Origin: Acinetobacter bouvetii DSM 14964 = CIP 107468
GTDB taxonomy: Bacteria; Pseudomonadota; Gammaproteobacteria; Pseudomonadales; Moraxellaceae
Reading direction: 5' to 3'
Length of the DNA: 64,000 bases
Assembly (NCBI RefSeq): GCF_000368865.1
Contig: NZ_KB849727.1
Span: 310,001-374,000, forward strand
Part shown: piece after piece, positions 1-8,970 of the stretch
Layout: each line of letters starts with the position of its first letter
How positions within the stretch are numbered: position 1 is the first letter of the stretch
Position numbers and translations under genes: made by a program
Notes under the pieces: model-generated
Seen by the model: only the letters and a program-made list of their open reading frames with translations
What the model was told of the DNA's origin: nothing
Database searches by the model: none

Positions 1-1
1 T

Positions 2-688
2 TTTATTTTCTATATGATTCTGTTTTTTATTATCTGGAAAATTACCCAATATATTTCCTCACCTTTGCATGGCCTAGCGCAAATGGCTGGCATGCTTAGC
101 AAGCCTGAGACGGAGCAAGAGATTCAAAACATCAATCCTTGGTATTTTGAAGTCATGCGCTTTCGTACTGCCTTGCTGTTCAGTTCTAAAAAATTCAAAG
201 ACAAGATTTCCGAATTGAATTTACATGTGAATACAGATCCATTAACGGGGCTGCATAACCGCCGGGGGATGCAGCTGTTTTTAGAAGAATTGCAGAATAC
301 AGGTACTGAATTTGCAATTTTACTGATAGATATCGATTTCTTTAAAGCTGTGAATGATAATTTTGGACATGACCAAGGCGATCACATGCTGAAAGTTCTT
401 GCAGAGCAAATGAAGAAAAACTTTAGAGAGAATGATATCTGCTGCCGGATGGGCGGTGAAGAATTTGCAGTGTTAATGGCGGCTACAGATAAAGCGGTCG
501 TGTTTAAAGCAGCTGAACGCCTTCGCAAGAACATCGAGGAAATAACGGCAGCTATGCCTACACCGATTACCATTTCAATTGGCATCTCATATTGGCCGCA
601 TGATTCTAATGATGTTAAGGAAGCCTTTAAACAGGCAGATAACCGACTGTACCAAGCTAAAAATGAAGGCCGAAACCGTGTCTGCTAA
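2..688 (+). CDS. GGDEF diguanylate cyclase, C-terminal part (5' end outside window)
   Basis: The reading frame is open to the left edge, so this is the C-terminal part of a longer protein. About 10 hydrophobic residues at the start look like the end of a membrane helix, followed by a HAMP-like linker and a coiled segment. A full GGDEF domain follows: DPLTGLHNRRG, the metal-binding DIDFFKAVND, and the active-site GGEEF at about residues 147-151 counted from the first visible Met (base 14). An RxxD inhibitory site (REND) sits exactly five residues before GGEEF, so feedback inhibition by c-di-GMP is likely. The family condenses two GTP into cyclic di-GMP at the inner membrane. No EAL domain follows. 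The sensory domain cannot be seen. Confidence 0.9.
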   Translation, partial: FIFYMILFFIIWKITQYISSPLHGLAQMAGMLSKPETEQEIQNINPWYFEVMRFRTALLFSSKKFKDKISELNLHVNTDPLTGLHNRRGMQLFLEELQNTGTEFAILLIDIDFFKAVNDNFGHDQGDHMLKVLAEQMKKNFRENDICCRMGGEEFAVLMAATDKAVVFKAAERLRKNIEEITAAMPTPITISIGISYWPHDSNDVKEAFKQADNRLYQAKNEGRNRVC

Positions 689-852
689 TGATGTAAGATT
701 GTATTTAAGTCAGCATTTCCAATTTATATACAGTTCGAATTTAGCTGCACCAATACTCTGCTTGCCCATATTTATATTTGAAAGATTTACGTTTTTATAT
801 AGAACTTGAATCATAAAGCTTAAGTTAAACTTCTATGCCATTCGCCGTAAAT

Positions 853-888
853 AACAAAAACCGCTTTAATTTAAAGCGGTTTTTGTTA
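853..888. terminator. bidirectional Rho-independent terminator
   Basis: AACAAAAACCGCTTTAA is followed by its near-perfect inverse complement, giving an A-tract on the left and a T-tract on the right. It lies between the end of the diguanylate cyclase and the end of maeA and could serve both strands. Confidence 0.8.
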
Positions 889-946
889 TCCGGGATTTAT
901 GCCAGCCTAAAGGTTTACGACCTAGCAGCATTCAACGGCCTGTTCA

Positions 947-2647
947 TTAAAACGGCACACGATGATATTGGCGGTATTCCGGTTTCCAGAAATTCGCCTC
1001 AATTTTCTGCTGTAAATCGATCAAATCCATCATTGGCGCTACACCATCCTGCATCGCCGCTTGCGCGACTTTCACCGCAATTACTTTTGAAATCTGCTGG
1101 ATTTGACTTAAATCCGGCAACAAATCTGCATTCGGATCCTGCAGTTTAGGTGAACAGTCTGCCAAGGCATTGCTCGAAGCCATCAGCATATTGTCTGTCA
1201 CTCGTTTAGCGCCAGACGCAATAACGCCTAGCCCAATGCCTGGGAAAATATATGAGTTATTGCATTGCGAAATATTATACATGCGATCTCGATATATCAC
1301 TGGTGCAAATGGACTGCCTGTCGCAATAAGCGCCTTGCCCTTCGTCCATTCAATAATATCCGCAGGCACAGCTTCCACCCGCGAAGTCGGATTAGACAGC
1401 GGCAGCACAATTGGGCTGTCGCAATGATCCGCCATGGTTTCAATTACTTCTTTTGTAAACAGTCCAGGCTGGCCAGATACCCCAATCAGCACAGTAGGTT
1501 TGGCATTTTTAACAACATCCAACAGCGAGATGATTTCATCGGCATTGCCCCACTTTGCAACTTCCTCAGGCTTTTGCGCCAATTTACGCTGAAAATCCAA
1601 TAAATTAGGCTGATTTTCAGTAATCAAGCCAAAGCGGTCAACCATAAATACGCGTTTGCGCGCTTCAGCATCGCTTAAACCTTCAGCGGTCATCTGTGCA
1701 ATAATTTGCTCAGCAATACCGCAGCCCGCAGATCCAGCACCTAAAAATGCAATGACTTGATCTTTTAACTGCTTTTTAGCAGCGCGTGAAGCTGCGATCA
1801 GACTGCCGACCGATACTGCAGCCGTGCCTTGGATATCATCATTGAAGCAGCAAATTTTGTCGCGGTATTTTTCAAGCAAAGGCATTGCATTTTTCTGTGC
1901 AAAATCCTCAAACTGAATTAACGCTTCCGGCCATCTGCGCTGAATCGCCTCAATGACCATATCAACAAAATTATAATATTCTTCACCTGAAATACGCGGC
2001 TGTCTGCAGCCCATATAAATCGGATCATTGAGCAACTGCTGATTGTTCGTGCCAACGTCCAAGGTAATTGGCAAAGTGTACGCAGGACTAATGCCGCCGC
2101 ATGCGGTGTAGAGGGACAGCTTGCCAATTGGAATCCCCATCCCGCCAATTCCTTGATCGCCCAATCCTAAAATGCGCTCGCCATCAGTAATGACTATGAC
2201 CTTCACATTGCGCCGGTTGACATTATGCAAAATGTCATCAATTTGATCTCGGTCTGGATAAGAAATAAAGATCCCGCGGTGACGGCGGTAAATATCTGAG
2301 AAGCGCTGACATGCCTCACCAACGGTTGGGGTATAGATAATCGGCATCATCTCAGTCAGATGATTTTCAATTAAATGATAAAACAGCGTTTCATTGGTAT
2401 CTTGAATGTTTCGAAGATAAATATGCTTGTTAATCGCATCATTAAATGCGCAATACTGCTGATATGAGCGCTGGCTCTGCTCTTCAATGGTTTCGGCCAC
2501 ATGCGGAATAAGACCATGTAAATTAAAATTTTTACGCTCATCTGCTGTGAACGCTGAACCTTTGTTCAAAAGCGGCAATTCAAGCAATGTATTTCCTGCA
2601 TACGGGATATACAGCGGGCGTTTAGATTTCAAGCTATCTGCTGGCAT
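947..2647 (-). CDS. maeA: NAD-dependent malic enzyme
   Basis: This enzyme decarboxylates malate to pyruvate with reduction of NAD+. The 566-residue protein matches the E. coli MaeA/SfcA type along its whole length: RPLYIPYAG near the N terminus, [15 protein letters not shown], the malic signature [10 protein letters not shown], the Rossmann motif [13 protein letters not shown], and [11 protein letters not shown] and IFPGIGLGV near the end. Length is normal for the family (about 565). It is monocistronic, with its own terminator 60 bases downstream, and diverges from the YddG-type exporter. The start codon at 2647 gives the family's usual N terminus. The choice of NAD over NADP rests on similarity to MaeA rather than the multidomain MaeB, which has a phosphotransacetylase tail absent here. 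Confidence 0.95.
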   Translation of the reverse strand: MPADSLKSKRPLYIPYAGNTLLELPLLNKGSAFTADERKNFNLHGLIPHVAETIEEQSQRSYQQYCAFNDAINKHIYLRNIQDTNETLFYHLIENHLTEMMPIIYTPTVGEACQRFSDIYRRHRGIFISYPDRDQIDDILHNVNRRNVKVIVITDGERILGLGDQGIGGMGIPIGKLSLYTACGGISPAYTLPITLDVGTNNQQLLNDPIYMGCRQPRISGEEYYNFVDMVIEAIQRRWPEALIQFEDFAQKNAMPLLEKYRDKICCFNDDIQGTAAVSVGSLIAASRAAKKQLKDQVIAFLGAGSAGCGIAEQIIAQMTAEGLSDAEARKRVFMVDRFGLITENQPNLLDFQRKLAQKPEEVAKWGNADEIISLLDVVKNAKPTVLIGVSGQPGLFTKEVIETMADHCDSPIVLPLSNPTSRVEAVPADIIEWTKGKALIATGSPFAPVIYRDRMYNISQCNNSYIFPGIGLGVIASGAKRVTDNMLMASSNALADCSPKLQDPNADLLPDLSQIQQISKVIAVKVAQAAMQDGVAPMMDLIDLQQKIEANFWKPEYRQYHRVPF

Positions 2648-3034
2648 TGTACTAACTCTATTCCTATTTTAAATAATATAGGTGAATGGACTGTTTTGAT
2701 TTCTGTTTTAATAGCTTAGACCTATTTATTGAAAAATGGATATTTATAAAATTAATAGTGATATATTTAACATTTTCCAGTCTTATAATGTGAATTCCAA
2801 GTTGTTTCATTTTTCTATTCATGCAACTGGAAAAACACAGGAACCTAAAAAACACCTTCTATTTAGATATTTTTAGTATCAATTTCAGTATACTAAAATT
2901 ACTTTTGAAAAATCTGATCATGCAAAAAATGGCGCTTGTTTTTCAGATTAAGTCCTATACCAGCGGCATATATTCTGCCGCCTGCAGCTGCAACAGTGCT
3001 GTTAGCTTTTCATCTCAATGTATTGAGCCTTAGA
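2648..3034. other. intergenic region between maeA and yddG-like gene
   Basis: This 387-base divergent spacer is AT-rich and must carry the promoters of both neighbours. Open frames in it (for example one running into the exporter from 2936) have no family similarity or ribosome binding site that I can recognise. I see no RNA gene or repeat. Confidence 0.6.
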
Positions 3035-3952
3035 ATGTCTAAAAATCTTGCAACACTAATTGGTTTTAGTGCAATTTTGCAATGGTCCGCGATTGTTGGC
3101 CTGCTCAAGCGTATCAGCTCCAGCATTGGACCCGATTATGCTGTTGCTTTTATGTACAGCTTCAGCGCTATTATTTTGCTGATTTTATTCCGCATTCCTA
3201 ATTTAAAAGTCATTCCCAAAAAATATTTCATATCTGCCACAATTTTATTCGTTGTTTATGAATTATGCTTTTCTTATGCCATTGCCTTAGCGCAAAGCCC
3301 TCAACAGGCCATTGAAATCAGTTTAGTCAATTATTTGTGGCCCAGCATGACTATCGCTGCGCTAATTCTCTTTAAAGAATTAAAATTTAATCCCTTTGTA
3401 ATTTTAGGATTAGCTGTCAGTTTGAGCGGCATTGTTTTAATTCAAACAGGCAATGGTGCTTTCAGCTGGACATCGGTATTCGATAACATTATGGCCAATC
3501 CCGTCAGCTATTTTTTAGCATTTTTGGGTGCGGCTTTATGGTCTTTATATTGTGTAATAACCAAAAAATACAGCAATGGCCATAACCCGATTGCCCTATT
3601 CTTTATCGTCATTACTGCTGTGCTTTGGTCAAAAATGTATTTTCTGCACAGCATGCCAGTACTTCCATCCTTAGAATTGGACACCCTATTTTGCATGCTG
3701 GCTGTCTCAATCGTCACAGCGTTGGGTTATGCAGCATGGAATATCGGCATCATTAAGGGCAACATTACACTGTTAGTAACACTGTCTTATTTCAGCCCAT
3801 TAATATCTTCTGTGTTTTCGATGCTGATCCTGCAGACCCATTTAGCGGCCGCTTTCTGGCATGGCGCTATCCTGGTAACCCTTGGCTCATTTATCTGCTG
3901 GATATCAACAAATTGGGAATATTTAAAAAAGATACTTCGGCCTGAAAAATAA
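3035..3952 (+). CDS. yddG: YddG-type aromatic amino acid exporter (DMT/EamA family)
   Basis: About 305 residues with ten predicted hydrophobic segments in two EamA halves, the layout of drug/metabolite transporters. Several stretches match E. coli YddG: ATLIGFSAILQWS at the start, the QAIEISLVNYLWPS segment, NPVSYFLAFLGAALWSLYC, YAAWNIGIIKGN and FWHGAILVTLGS. YddG exports aromatic amino acids and related compounds across the inner membrane; substrate here is inferred. The frame is open further upstream to 2936, but the family N terminus begins at the ATG at 3035, and the 33 residues added by the upstream start have no counterpart in YddG. No obvious operon partner. Confidence 0.85.
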   Translation: MSKNLATLIGFSAILQWSAIVGLLKRISSSIGPDYAVAFMYSFSAIILLILFRIPNLKVIPKKYFISATILFVVYELCFSYAIALAQSPQQAIEISLVNYLWPSMTIAALILFKELKFNPFVILGLAVSLSGIVLIQTGNGAFSWTSVFDNIMANPVSYFLAFLGAALWSLYCVITKKYSNGHNPIALFFIVITAVLWSKMYFLHSMPVLPSLELDTLFCMLAVSIVTALGYAAWNIGIIKGNITLLVTLSYFSPLISSVFSMLILQTHLAAAFWHGAILVTLGSFICWISTNWEYLKKILRPEK

Positions 3953-4207
3953 TTTCTTTTAATGTTTTATTTGATGCCTGCCTATTTATTCTTTTAATCA
4001 ATTTTCCGATCCTAGCTCTTGCTTGATGAATTTCAGACAAAATGCGGGCAATATTGATTTTTAATTTCATTGTTTTAAACAGTGAATAACGCTCTACTTA
4101 AGCGTAATTTATTCAATATTTAGAACTTTTGTCCCGCCTGTGTGTCTCATTCAGCCCTAAATTTGGATATACTCTTTGCAAACTTCTGATATTTAGGCTG
4201 CTGTTCT

Positions 4208-5632
4208 ATGCAATTAATCTGGTTTCGGCAAGATTTGCGCATAGCCGATCAGACTGCGCTTTGGCATGCTGCTCAAGCCGGTCCTTGCGCAGCCATTGTA
4301 TTTATTTCTCCAGAGCAATCCATGCTGCATGATGATGCGCCTGTTAAATGCCAATTCTATTTGCGGCAGCTGGACTGCTTAAAGCATCAGCTGCAAACAT
4401 TGAATATACCGCTGATTATTCTGCATGCGCCGCTCTGGAAAAATATCCCGCAACAGTTAAAAGAGCTGTGTATCCATTTAAGAGCTCAGTGCCTGCATGC
4501 CAATTGCGAAACAGGCGTTAATGAACAGTTGCGAGACCGGCAGGTTCATCAAGCCCTCGCATCGGCCGCTATTCCATTTAAACAATATACTGACCGTACA
4601 ATTTTCACTCTCGGTTCAATCTTAAATAAATCCAATCAGCCTTATCAAGTTTTCAGCGCTTTCAAAAAAAGCTGTTATGAACAGCTGAGCATAAGCCTGC
4701 CGTCCATTTTTCCCGCAGTGCAAAAGCAGCAAACCATAAACTTAGATCTTCCTGAAAATTTAAAGCAGGCCGACCTTGCCGAATTTTATTTGGACGATCC
4801 CTTACAGGCGCTCTGGCCTGTGTCCGAACAATATGCCTTAGACCTTCTGGATCAATTTATTCAAGAAGATTTAGCACTTTATAAAGAACAGCGGGATTTC
4901 CCGCATCAAAATGGCACCAGCAGAATATCAGCCTATTTAAATATCGGCATGGTTTCGATCCGGCAATGCCTGCAGGCTCTTTTCAGACAGCAACGCGGAA
5001 ACTTTTATCTGGACAATATTGGACAGCAAACTTGGCTTGATGAATTGCTGTGGCGCGAATTTTATCAGCATATCCTGTTTCACTTTCCGGCTGTCTCCAA
5101 ACATCTTCCCTTTAAAAAAGACACGCAAAAACTGCAATGGCGCTATGACCATGATGATCTGACGGCATGGCAGCAAGGTTTGACCGGTATTCCTATTGTT
5201 GATGCCGGAATGCGTCAATTGCTGCAGACCAGCTGGATGCATAATCGAGTCCGCATGATTACAGCAATGTTTCTCAGTAAAAATTTATTGATTGACTGGC
5301 GCTTAGGTGAAAAGTGGTTCATGCAGCACTTAATTGATGGCGACTTGGCCGCAAATAATGGCGGCTGGCAGTGGTGTGCATCAACAGGTACGGATGCAGT
5401 ACCTTATTTCCGTATTTTTAATCCTGTGAGCCAATCTCAAAAATTTGATCCCCATGGAGACTATATCCGCGCATGGCTGCCCGAATTGGCGCATTTGGAT
5501 ACAAAACGGATTCATGACCCTTTTGCATACGCCCCTGATGATCATACTCTTCATTACCCAAGGCCAATTGTAGATTTAAAATATTCACGCTTACGCGCAA
5601 TAGAAGCGTTTAAATCCATCTCAATGGGCTAA
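4208..5632 (+). CDS. phrB: deoxyribodipyrimidine photolyase
   Basis: Light-driven repair of cyclobutane pyrimidine dimers. The 474-residue protein has the N-terminal photolyase alpha/beta domain (begins MQLIWFRQDLR; antenna-chromophore fold) and the C-terminal FAD-binding helical domain, with WLDELLWREFYQHILFHFP, MHNRVRMITAMFLSK, and the hallmark DLAANNGGWQWCASTGTDA and YFRIFNP. The conserved tryptophans of the electron-transfer chain region are present. Length is typical for class I CPD photolyase (about 470-480). It stands alone, with a weak terminator about 100 bases downstream. A (6-4) photolyase or cryptochrome is less likely given the class I motifs. Confidence 0.95.
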   Translation: MQLIWFRQDLRIADQTALWHAAQAGPCAAIVFISPEQSMLHDDAPVKCQFYLRQLDCLKHQLQTLNIPLIILHAPLWKNIPQQLKELCIHLRAQCLHANCETGVNEQLRDRQVHQALASAAIPFKQYTDRTIFTLGSILNKSNQPYQVFSAFKKSCYEQLSISLPSIFPAVQKQQTINLDLPENLKQADLAEFYLDDPLQALWPVSEQYALDLLDQFIQEDLALYKEQRDFPHQNGTSRISAYLNIGMVSIRQCLQALFRQQRGNFYLDNIGQQTWLDELLWREFYQHILFHFPAVSKHLPFKKDTQKLQWRYDHDDLTAWQQGLTGIPIVDAGMRQLLQTSWMHNRVRMITAMFLSKNLLIDWRLGEKWFMQHLIDGDLAANNGGWQWCASTGTDAVPYFRIFNPVSQSQKFDPHGDYIRAWLPELAHLDTKRIHDPFAYAPDDHTLHYPRPIVDLKYSRLRAIEAFKSISMG

Positions 5633-6125
5633 ATTATTTATTGGCAGAACCGCACACCAAGATTTCATTGAATTTTGCCTAAAAAGGACATCTTGTTATA
5701 TCTGTTCAGCATTACATTTTAATGGCAACGTAAAAAGCCCTCTAACGAGAGCTTTTATATCCGTGATGCACTTAGGGCCGCAACAGATCTAAAATTGGTA
5801 CGCCAAAGCATGCAAGGTGCAATAAATCGAATGTTCAACAGCTGTTTTTTCAAAGAAAAAGTAATGAACGATGTGCCCAATTTTCATCACAATTAGCGAA
5901 CAGACTAAATAAACCAAAAACTTACAGGCATCTTTATGTGCTTTCCATCATCTGCCTTCAAATCAGACTAGATATCTTCCTGATCTGAAGATCGTTAAAT
6001 TTTTGTTCATAAAGTAATGCATTAATCAGTTTGAATCGCCTTGAGAGTCAATAATCATGAACTCAACTAAAGTTCCCCCAAGGCTAAACTGCATTTAAAA
6101 TGCGGCAACACTCGCAAATCTTGGA
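5633..6125. other. 493-base intergenic region downstream of phrB
   Basis: Apart from a hairpin at 5732-5757 I recognise nothing here. Both strands are interrupted by frequent stops and no frame carries a recognisable domain. It could be the decayed remnant of a gene or hold a small RNA; the sequence alone does not decide. Confidence 0.5.
5732..5757 (+). terminator. probable terminator after phrB
   Basis: AAAAGCCCTCT, loop AACG, AGAGCTTTT: a short stem with one bulged C, ending in a T-tract. It lies 100 bases after the phrB stop codon. Confidence 0.5.
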
Positions 6126-6563
6126 TCAGCCGCAAGACGCTTGAGATATTTTATGCGTAACAGGATCAATCATGACTGTCACACGATTATCAAGATAATC
6201 CATGGTAACTGGCTGATTTGGCGCGACAATGCGGACAATTTCAGAATGAGTGAGCTGTTTGATTTGAGCAGCTGTTAAACCAGACTGACCGACCAATTTT
6301 TGTGCTTCTTCCGGCAAACAGCGGGTTTGCTGATTCGCTCGAAAAAAAGCCCACTCTTCAACAGCTGTTCCATTTTTCAAATGGCAATATCCGACTTGAC
6401 CATTTTTATCATTTTTAATTTCAACTTTTCCGCCCTGCTTTACACAGTATTCACTTGCAGGATTAGCAATCCCAACTTTCGGCAAATTTGCAGTGTTTGT
6501 ATTTGTGGCAGAGCATGCTGATAAAGTAAGAACAGCCATAGAAAGTAAAACTATTTTTTTCAT
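6126..6563 (-). CDS. lipoprotein with DUF333 and I78-like inhibitor domains
   Basis: A 145-residue protein. The N terminus is a lipoprotein signal with lipobox LSAC (Cys at residue 17). Residues about 33-74 match the DUF333 pattern (NPASEYCVKQGGK, then GYCHLKNGTAVEEWAFFR). Residues about 80-145 match the peptidase inhibitor I78 pattern: C..EAQKLVGQ, VRIVAPNQPVTMDYLDNRV and a terminal CG. I78 proteins are small inhibitors of serine proteases, and DUF333 domains are found in small secreted proteins of unknown role, so inhibition of an envelope protease is an inference. A good ribosome binding site (AGGGT) precedes the start. It is probably monocistronic. Confidence 0.75.
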   Translation of the reverse strand: MKKIVLLSMAVLTLSACSATNTNTANLPKVGIANPASEYCVKQGGKVEIKNDKNGQVGYCHLKNGTAVEEWAFFRANQQTRCLPEEAQKLVGQSGLTAAQIKQLTHSEIVRIVAPNQPVTMDYLDNRVTVMIDPVTHKISQASCG

Positions 6564-6735
6564 TGCTTACCCTAAAGTTTTAAAGTGATATCGCATTCAT
6601 TTTGGATTAATCCGTTAAAAATCGCAAACACAGCTTAAAATGGAATAATGCTGCACAAATTAAGCATTGTGTTTGATCTTACTTGCGGTTTAAACCGCCG
6701 TATAATTAAAATATTTTTACATTAATAAATATAAT

Positions 6736-6764
6736 AAAAAAGCCCTAAAATGGGCCTTTTTATT
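6736..6764 (-). terminator. terminator downstream of the 71-residue lipoprotein gene
   Basis: AAAAAGCCC, loop of six, GGGCCTTTTT: a stem with T-tracts on both strands, directly after the stop codon of the minus-strand gene at 6781. Confidence 0.7.
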
Positions 6765-6780
6765 CATAATATTCAATTCA

Positions 6781-6996
6781 TTATTTTACTGAAGCTTCAC
6801 TGGCAGCAGAACCCTCTTGCTCTAATGGCGCAGCATCAATCATATCTGGACTTACTTCAATAGAGGTCACAGCCACCGTCTCACTTACTGCGGCTGGCTC
6901 CGCAGGTGACTGTTCTTCCTGCTTTTTACTGCACGCAGCCAAACTCAATGATACTGCGGCTGCTAAAACAATGAGGCTTGCTTTTAAATTTTTCAT
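6781..6996 (-). CDS. small lipoprotein of unknown function
   Basis: A 71-residue protein. The first 22 residues form a lipoprotein signal peptide with a clear lipobox (LAAC). The mature part is about 50 residues, begins SKKQEEQ, is rich in Ala, Glu, Ser and Pro, and lacks cysteines or a recognisable domain, so it is likely unstructured and tethered to the membrane. An AAAGGC ribosome binding site sits seven bases before the ATG, and a terminator follows immediately. Function unknown. Similar short acidic lipoproteins occur as entericidin-like or lipoprotein-linker proteins, but nothing here supports a specific name. Confidence 0.7.
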   Translation of the reverse strand: MKNLKASLIVLAAAVSLSLAACSKKQEEQSPAEPAAVSETVAVTSIEVSPDMIDAAPLEQEGSAASEASVK

Positions 6997-7385
6997 AGAA
7001 ATGCCTTTGATAAGGTTTTAAAATTTACATGATTGTAGACAATTTTTTTAATTTCGGGGAGTCCTTATTGTATATGTTTTTAATTTTTTTAAATTTAAAG
7101 AACTCCCAATAATTATTAATATTTAAATTATAAGCCATGAAAAATCAGTAATCAAATATTTAATTATTAAAAAATAACACCCTGAAAATTATAAACACAG
7201 CATATATAGAAATTAAAAATCAAACTTCCAAAATAAAAAAATCTTCAGCATAAAATAATCAATTAATGTGAATAAAATATATTTCTGATTACTTAAAATA
7301 AATAATTATAATAAGCAATCCTATTTTGACCATGTCAGATAAAGCTCACCAACCATAAGACACTGATAAATAATAATTTAAAATA
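6997..7385. other. very AT-rich intergenic region
   Basis: About 390 bases of extremely AT-rich DNA with long A and T runs. No frame with a start, a ribosome binding site and reasonable length is visible. It holds the promoter of the small lipoprotein gene at its left end. Confidence 0.5.
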
Positions 7386-7421
7386 AAAAAGAGCCGTATC
7401 AAAAATACAGCTCTTTTTTTC
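7386..7421 (-). terminator. Rho-independent terminator of the 37-residue peptide gene
   Basis: AAAAGAGC and GCTCTTTTTT pair around an inner GTAT/ATAC stem. On the minus strand the hairpin is followed by a T-run, 46 bases after the stop codon of the small gene at 7467-7580. This supports transcription of that gene. Confidence 0.7.
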
Positions 7422-7466
7422 TGGCTACTATCGCTAAGGTTTCTTTAGTCTTATTACAATAAGTTA

Positions 7467-7580
7467 TTAAGCTGGATTAATTAAATAAAAATAAATAATC
7501 AAAAAAGCTAAAAGTAAAATTGCAAGAACTAAGTATGTACCGACAGTATTAAAACTTCTAATAAATTTTAAAATATCCAT
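7467..7580 (-). CDS. 37-residue single-pass membrane peptide, unknown function
   Basis: This short frame encodes MDILKFIRSFNTVGTY, then a hydrophobic helix of about 18 residues (residues 17-34, rich in Leu, Ile, Phe and Tyr), and ends in INPA. A positively charged N terminus (Lys5, Arg8) before the helix suggests an N-in orientation. The stop codon is followed by a strong minus-strand terminator, and the frame is the only uninterrupted coding-like stretch in an AT-rich desert. The ribosome binding site is weak (GCGGT about ten bases upstream), which lowers confidence. Membrane peptides of this size often act as small subunits or regulators of larger membrane complexes; nothing identifies the partner. 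Confidence 0.55.
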   Translation of the reverse strand: MDILKFIRSFNTVGTYLVLAILLLAFLIIYFYLINPA

Positions 7581-7858
7581 AATCACATACCGCTAAATTA
7601 CTTGCGAATTATAAAGCAATTTTTTTTTCTATTCTTACTCAACATCACACTTTGAAAGCTAATTATACACAACTATCACAAAACCCATACAAACAGTATG
7701 CTTTTTAAGCAAGCCTGAATGTCATGAGTTTAAATATATTGAATGCTGATTTGATTAAATCGAAGCATTAACTTAAAAAACTATATAATTACACTAATAT
7801 ATGCCTCATAAAATTATAAAAAAAAACACATAAACCCCAAATTCATAAAGATTTCCTA
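7581..7858. other. AT-rich intergenic region
   Basis: No coding frame of note; the longest plus-strand frame is 15 codons. It presumably contains the promoter of the 37-residue peptide gene near its left end. Confidence 0.5.
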
Positions 7859-7889
7859 AAAAAAGCCTCAATCACACGAGGCTTTTTTG
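7859..7889 (-). terminator. Rho-independent terminator
   Basis: AAAAGCCTC, loop of eight, GAGGCTTTTTT. It lies 13 bases beyond the stop codon of the minus-strand gene at 7902 and has T-tracts on both strands. Confidence 0.8.
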
Positions 7890-7901
7890 AAATATGTTCA
7901 A

Positions 7902-8135
7902 TTATTGTTCAGCGACAACTTTAACAATAATCGTTTGAGTCTCTTCTAGCTCTTCAGCCAAATACAATCTTTTTAATTCTTTACTTTTAACTTTAAATTT
8001 ATGATTTTGGTAGGTGATTTCTGCTGGAATTTGATCAAAATATTGACTGTCTGCATTCAACTCTTCTTGAAACAACGGTGTTCCCAGCTGATAGTCCAAG
8101 CTTTTCAATACGACATATTTTACAGTTGTTTTCAT
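7902..8135 (-). CDS. small hypothetical protein (77 residues)
   Basis: I do not recognise a family. The protein is about 77 residues, soluble in appearance, and alternates charged and hydrophobic residues (for example KFKVKSKELKRLYLAEELEE), with no cysteine after the start and no signal peptide. The longer frame begins with a GTG at 8144, but AGGTGG lies five bases before the ATG at 8135, so that ATG is chosen. A terminator follows directly. It is probably a monocistronic, genus-type gene. The pattern of short strands at both ends would fit a small beta-rich fold, but this is only an impression. Confidence 0.65.
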   Translation of the reverse strand: MKTTVKYVVLKSLDYQLGTPLFQEELNADSQYFDQIPAEITYQNHKFKVKSKELKRLYLAEELEETQTIIVKVVAEQ

Positions 8136-8388
8136 TGTGGCCACCTATATTCAAAATGCACTTTATTTCCACTTTTACCACTGTTCAGCGCCTGATAAAA
8201 CCTTTATTTTTCTTTTTCGAACAGCAAATATACAATTGATAATGGCCAAAGAATAAAGCTGATGATTCTTCTTTTTTCACATTATTCCATTCTAAAAATT
8301 CTCATCAATTCATGACTTTTCACCTAGAAATCTTTTAAAATTCTCCTTCCATCTTCACCGTCTATCATTCATGCAGTTTGGGGAAACA

Positions 8389-8880
8389 ATGATTCTAAAA
8401 CAATGCTGCGATGCGCTTGAACAGAATTTACTGACGATCGCCTTTATTGAAAGTGCCAGTTCGGGATATCTAGCAAGCCAATTTTCTATCTATAAAAATA
8501 GCGGTGCTGATATTCTGCTTGGCGGTTTAGTCAGCTACGATCCAAGCATCAAAATTTCGATCTTGCATATTGTGCCGTCATTCATTGATGCCTATACAGC
8601 AGAGTCTGCTGAAGTCACCCAAGCCATGGCTGAGCATGGTAAAAATTTGTTTACGCAAGCCGATTTTATTGTTGCCTGCACCGGCTTACTTAAGCCAGGC
8701 GGCAGTGCAACAGCCGAAAAACCTGAGGGAACTTTCTACATTTCAATTTTATTTAAAAATCAATTTTATAATTTTAAATATTTTTTAGATGGAAGCCCCA
8801 TTGAGCGCTTAGACCAGCTGACAGCACTGACAGCGAAGGAAGTTTTACATTTGGTTGGCACAGCAAATACATTGGCATAG
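8389..8880 (+). CDS. CinA C-terminal-like protein (nicotinamide-nucleotide amidohydrolase family)
   Basis: A stand-alone 163-residue protein equivalent to the CinA C-terminal domain (PncC), which deamidates nicotinamide mononucleotide to nicotinate mononucleotide in NAD recycling. Visible motifs: IESASSGYLAS where the family has AESCTGG, GGLVSYDPSIK (family VtYsn..K), the AMAEHG segment and ACTGLLKPGG. The ES serine and the Tyr/Lys of the VSY...K motif are retained, but the C-T-G of the signature is replaced by A-S-S, so activity is uncertain. The start at 8389 is preferred because GGGGA lies just upstream; the in-frame ATG at 8371 lies before that site. It may be a divergent paralogue rather than the main PncC. 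Confidence 0.75.
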   Translation: MILKQCCDALEQNLLTIAFIESASSGYLASQFSIYKNSGADILLGGLVSYDPSIKISILHIVPSFIDAYTAESAEVTQAMAEHGKNLFTQADFIVACTGLLKPGGSATAEKPEGTFYISILFKNQFYNFKYFLDGSPIERLDQLTALTAKEVLHLVGTANTLA

Positions 8881-8970
8881 CTCATCGTGTGGTTTCTCAT
8901 AATAATTTTTAACATGCCGCACAGCAATAATCCGCTATATTTAACTTAAAGCAGTAAATTTGGATGTGCC

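Noticed and set aside
835..1149. Open frame of 104 codons on the plus strand
   Set aside because: It overlaps the maeA terminator and the end of maeA on the opposite strand and has no family similarity; a shadow frame.
2936..3034. N-terminal extension of the exporter gene
   Set aside because: The frame is open, but the family starts at 3035 and the extension has no counterpart in YddG.
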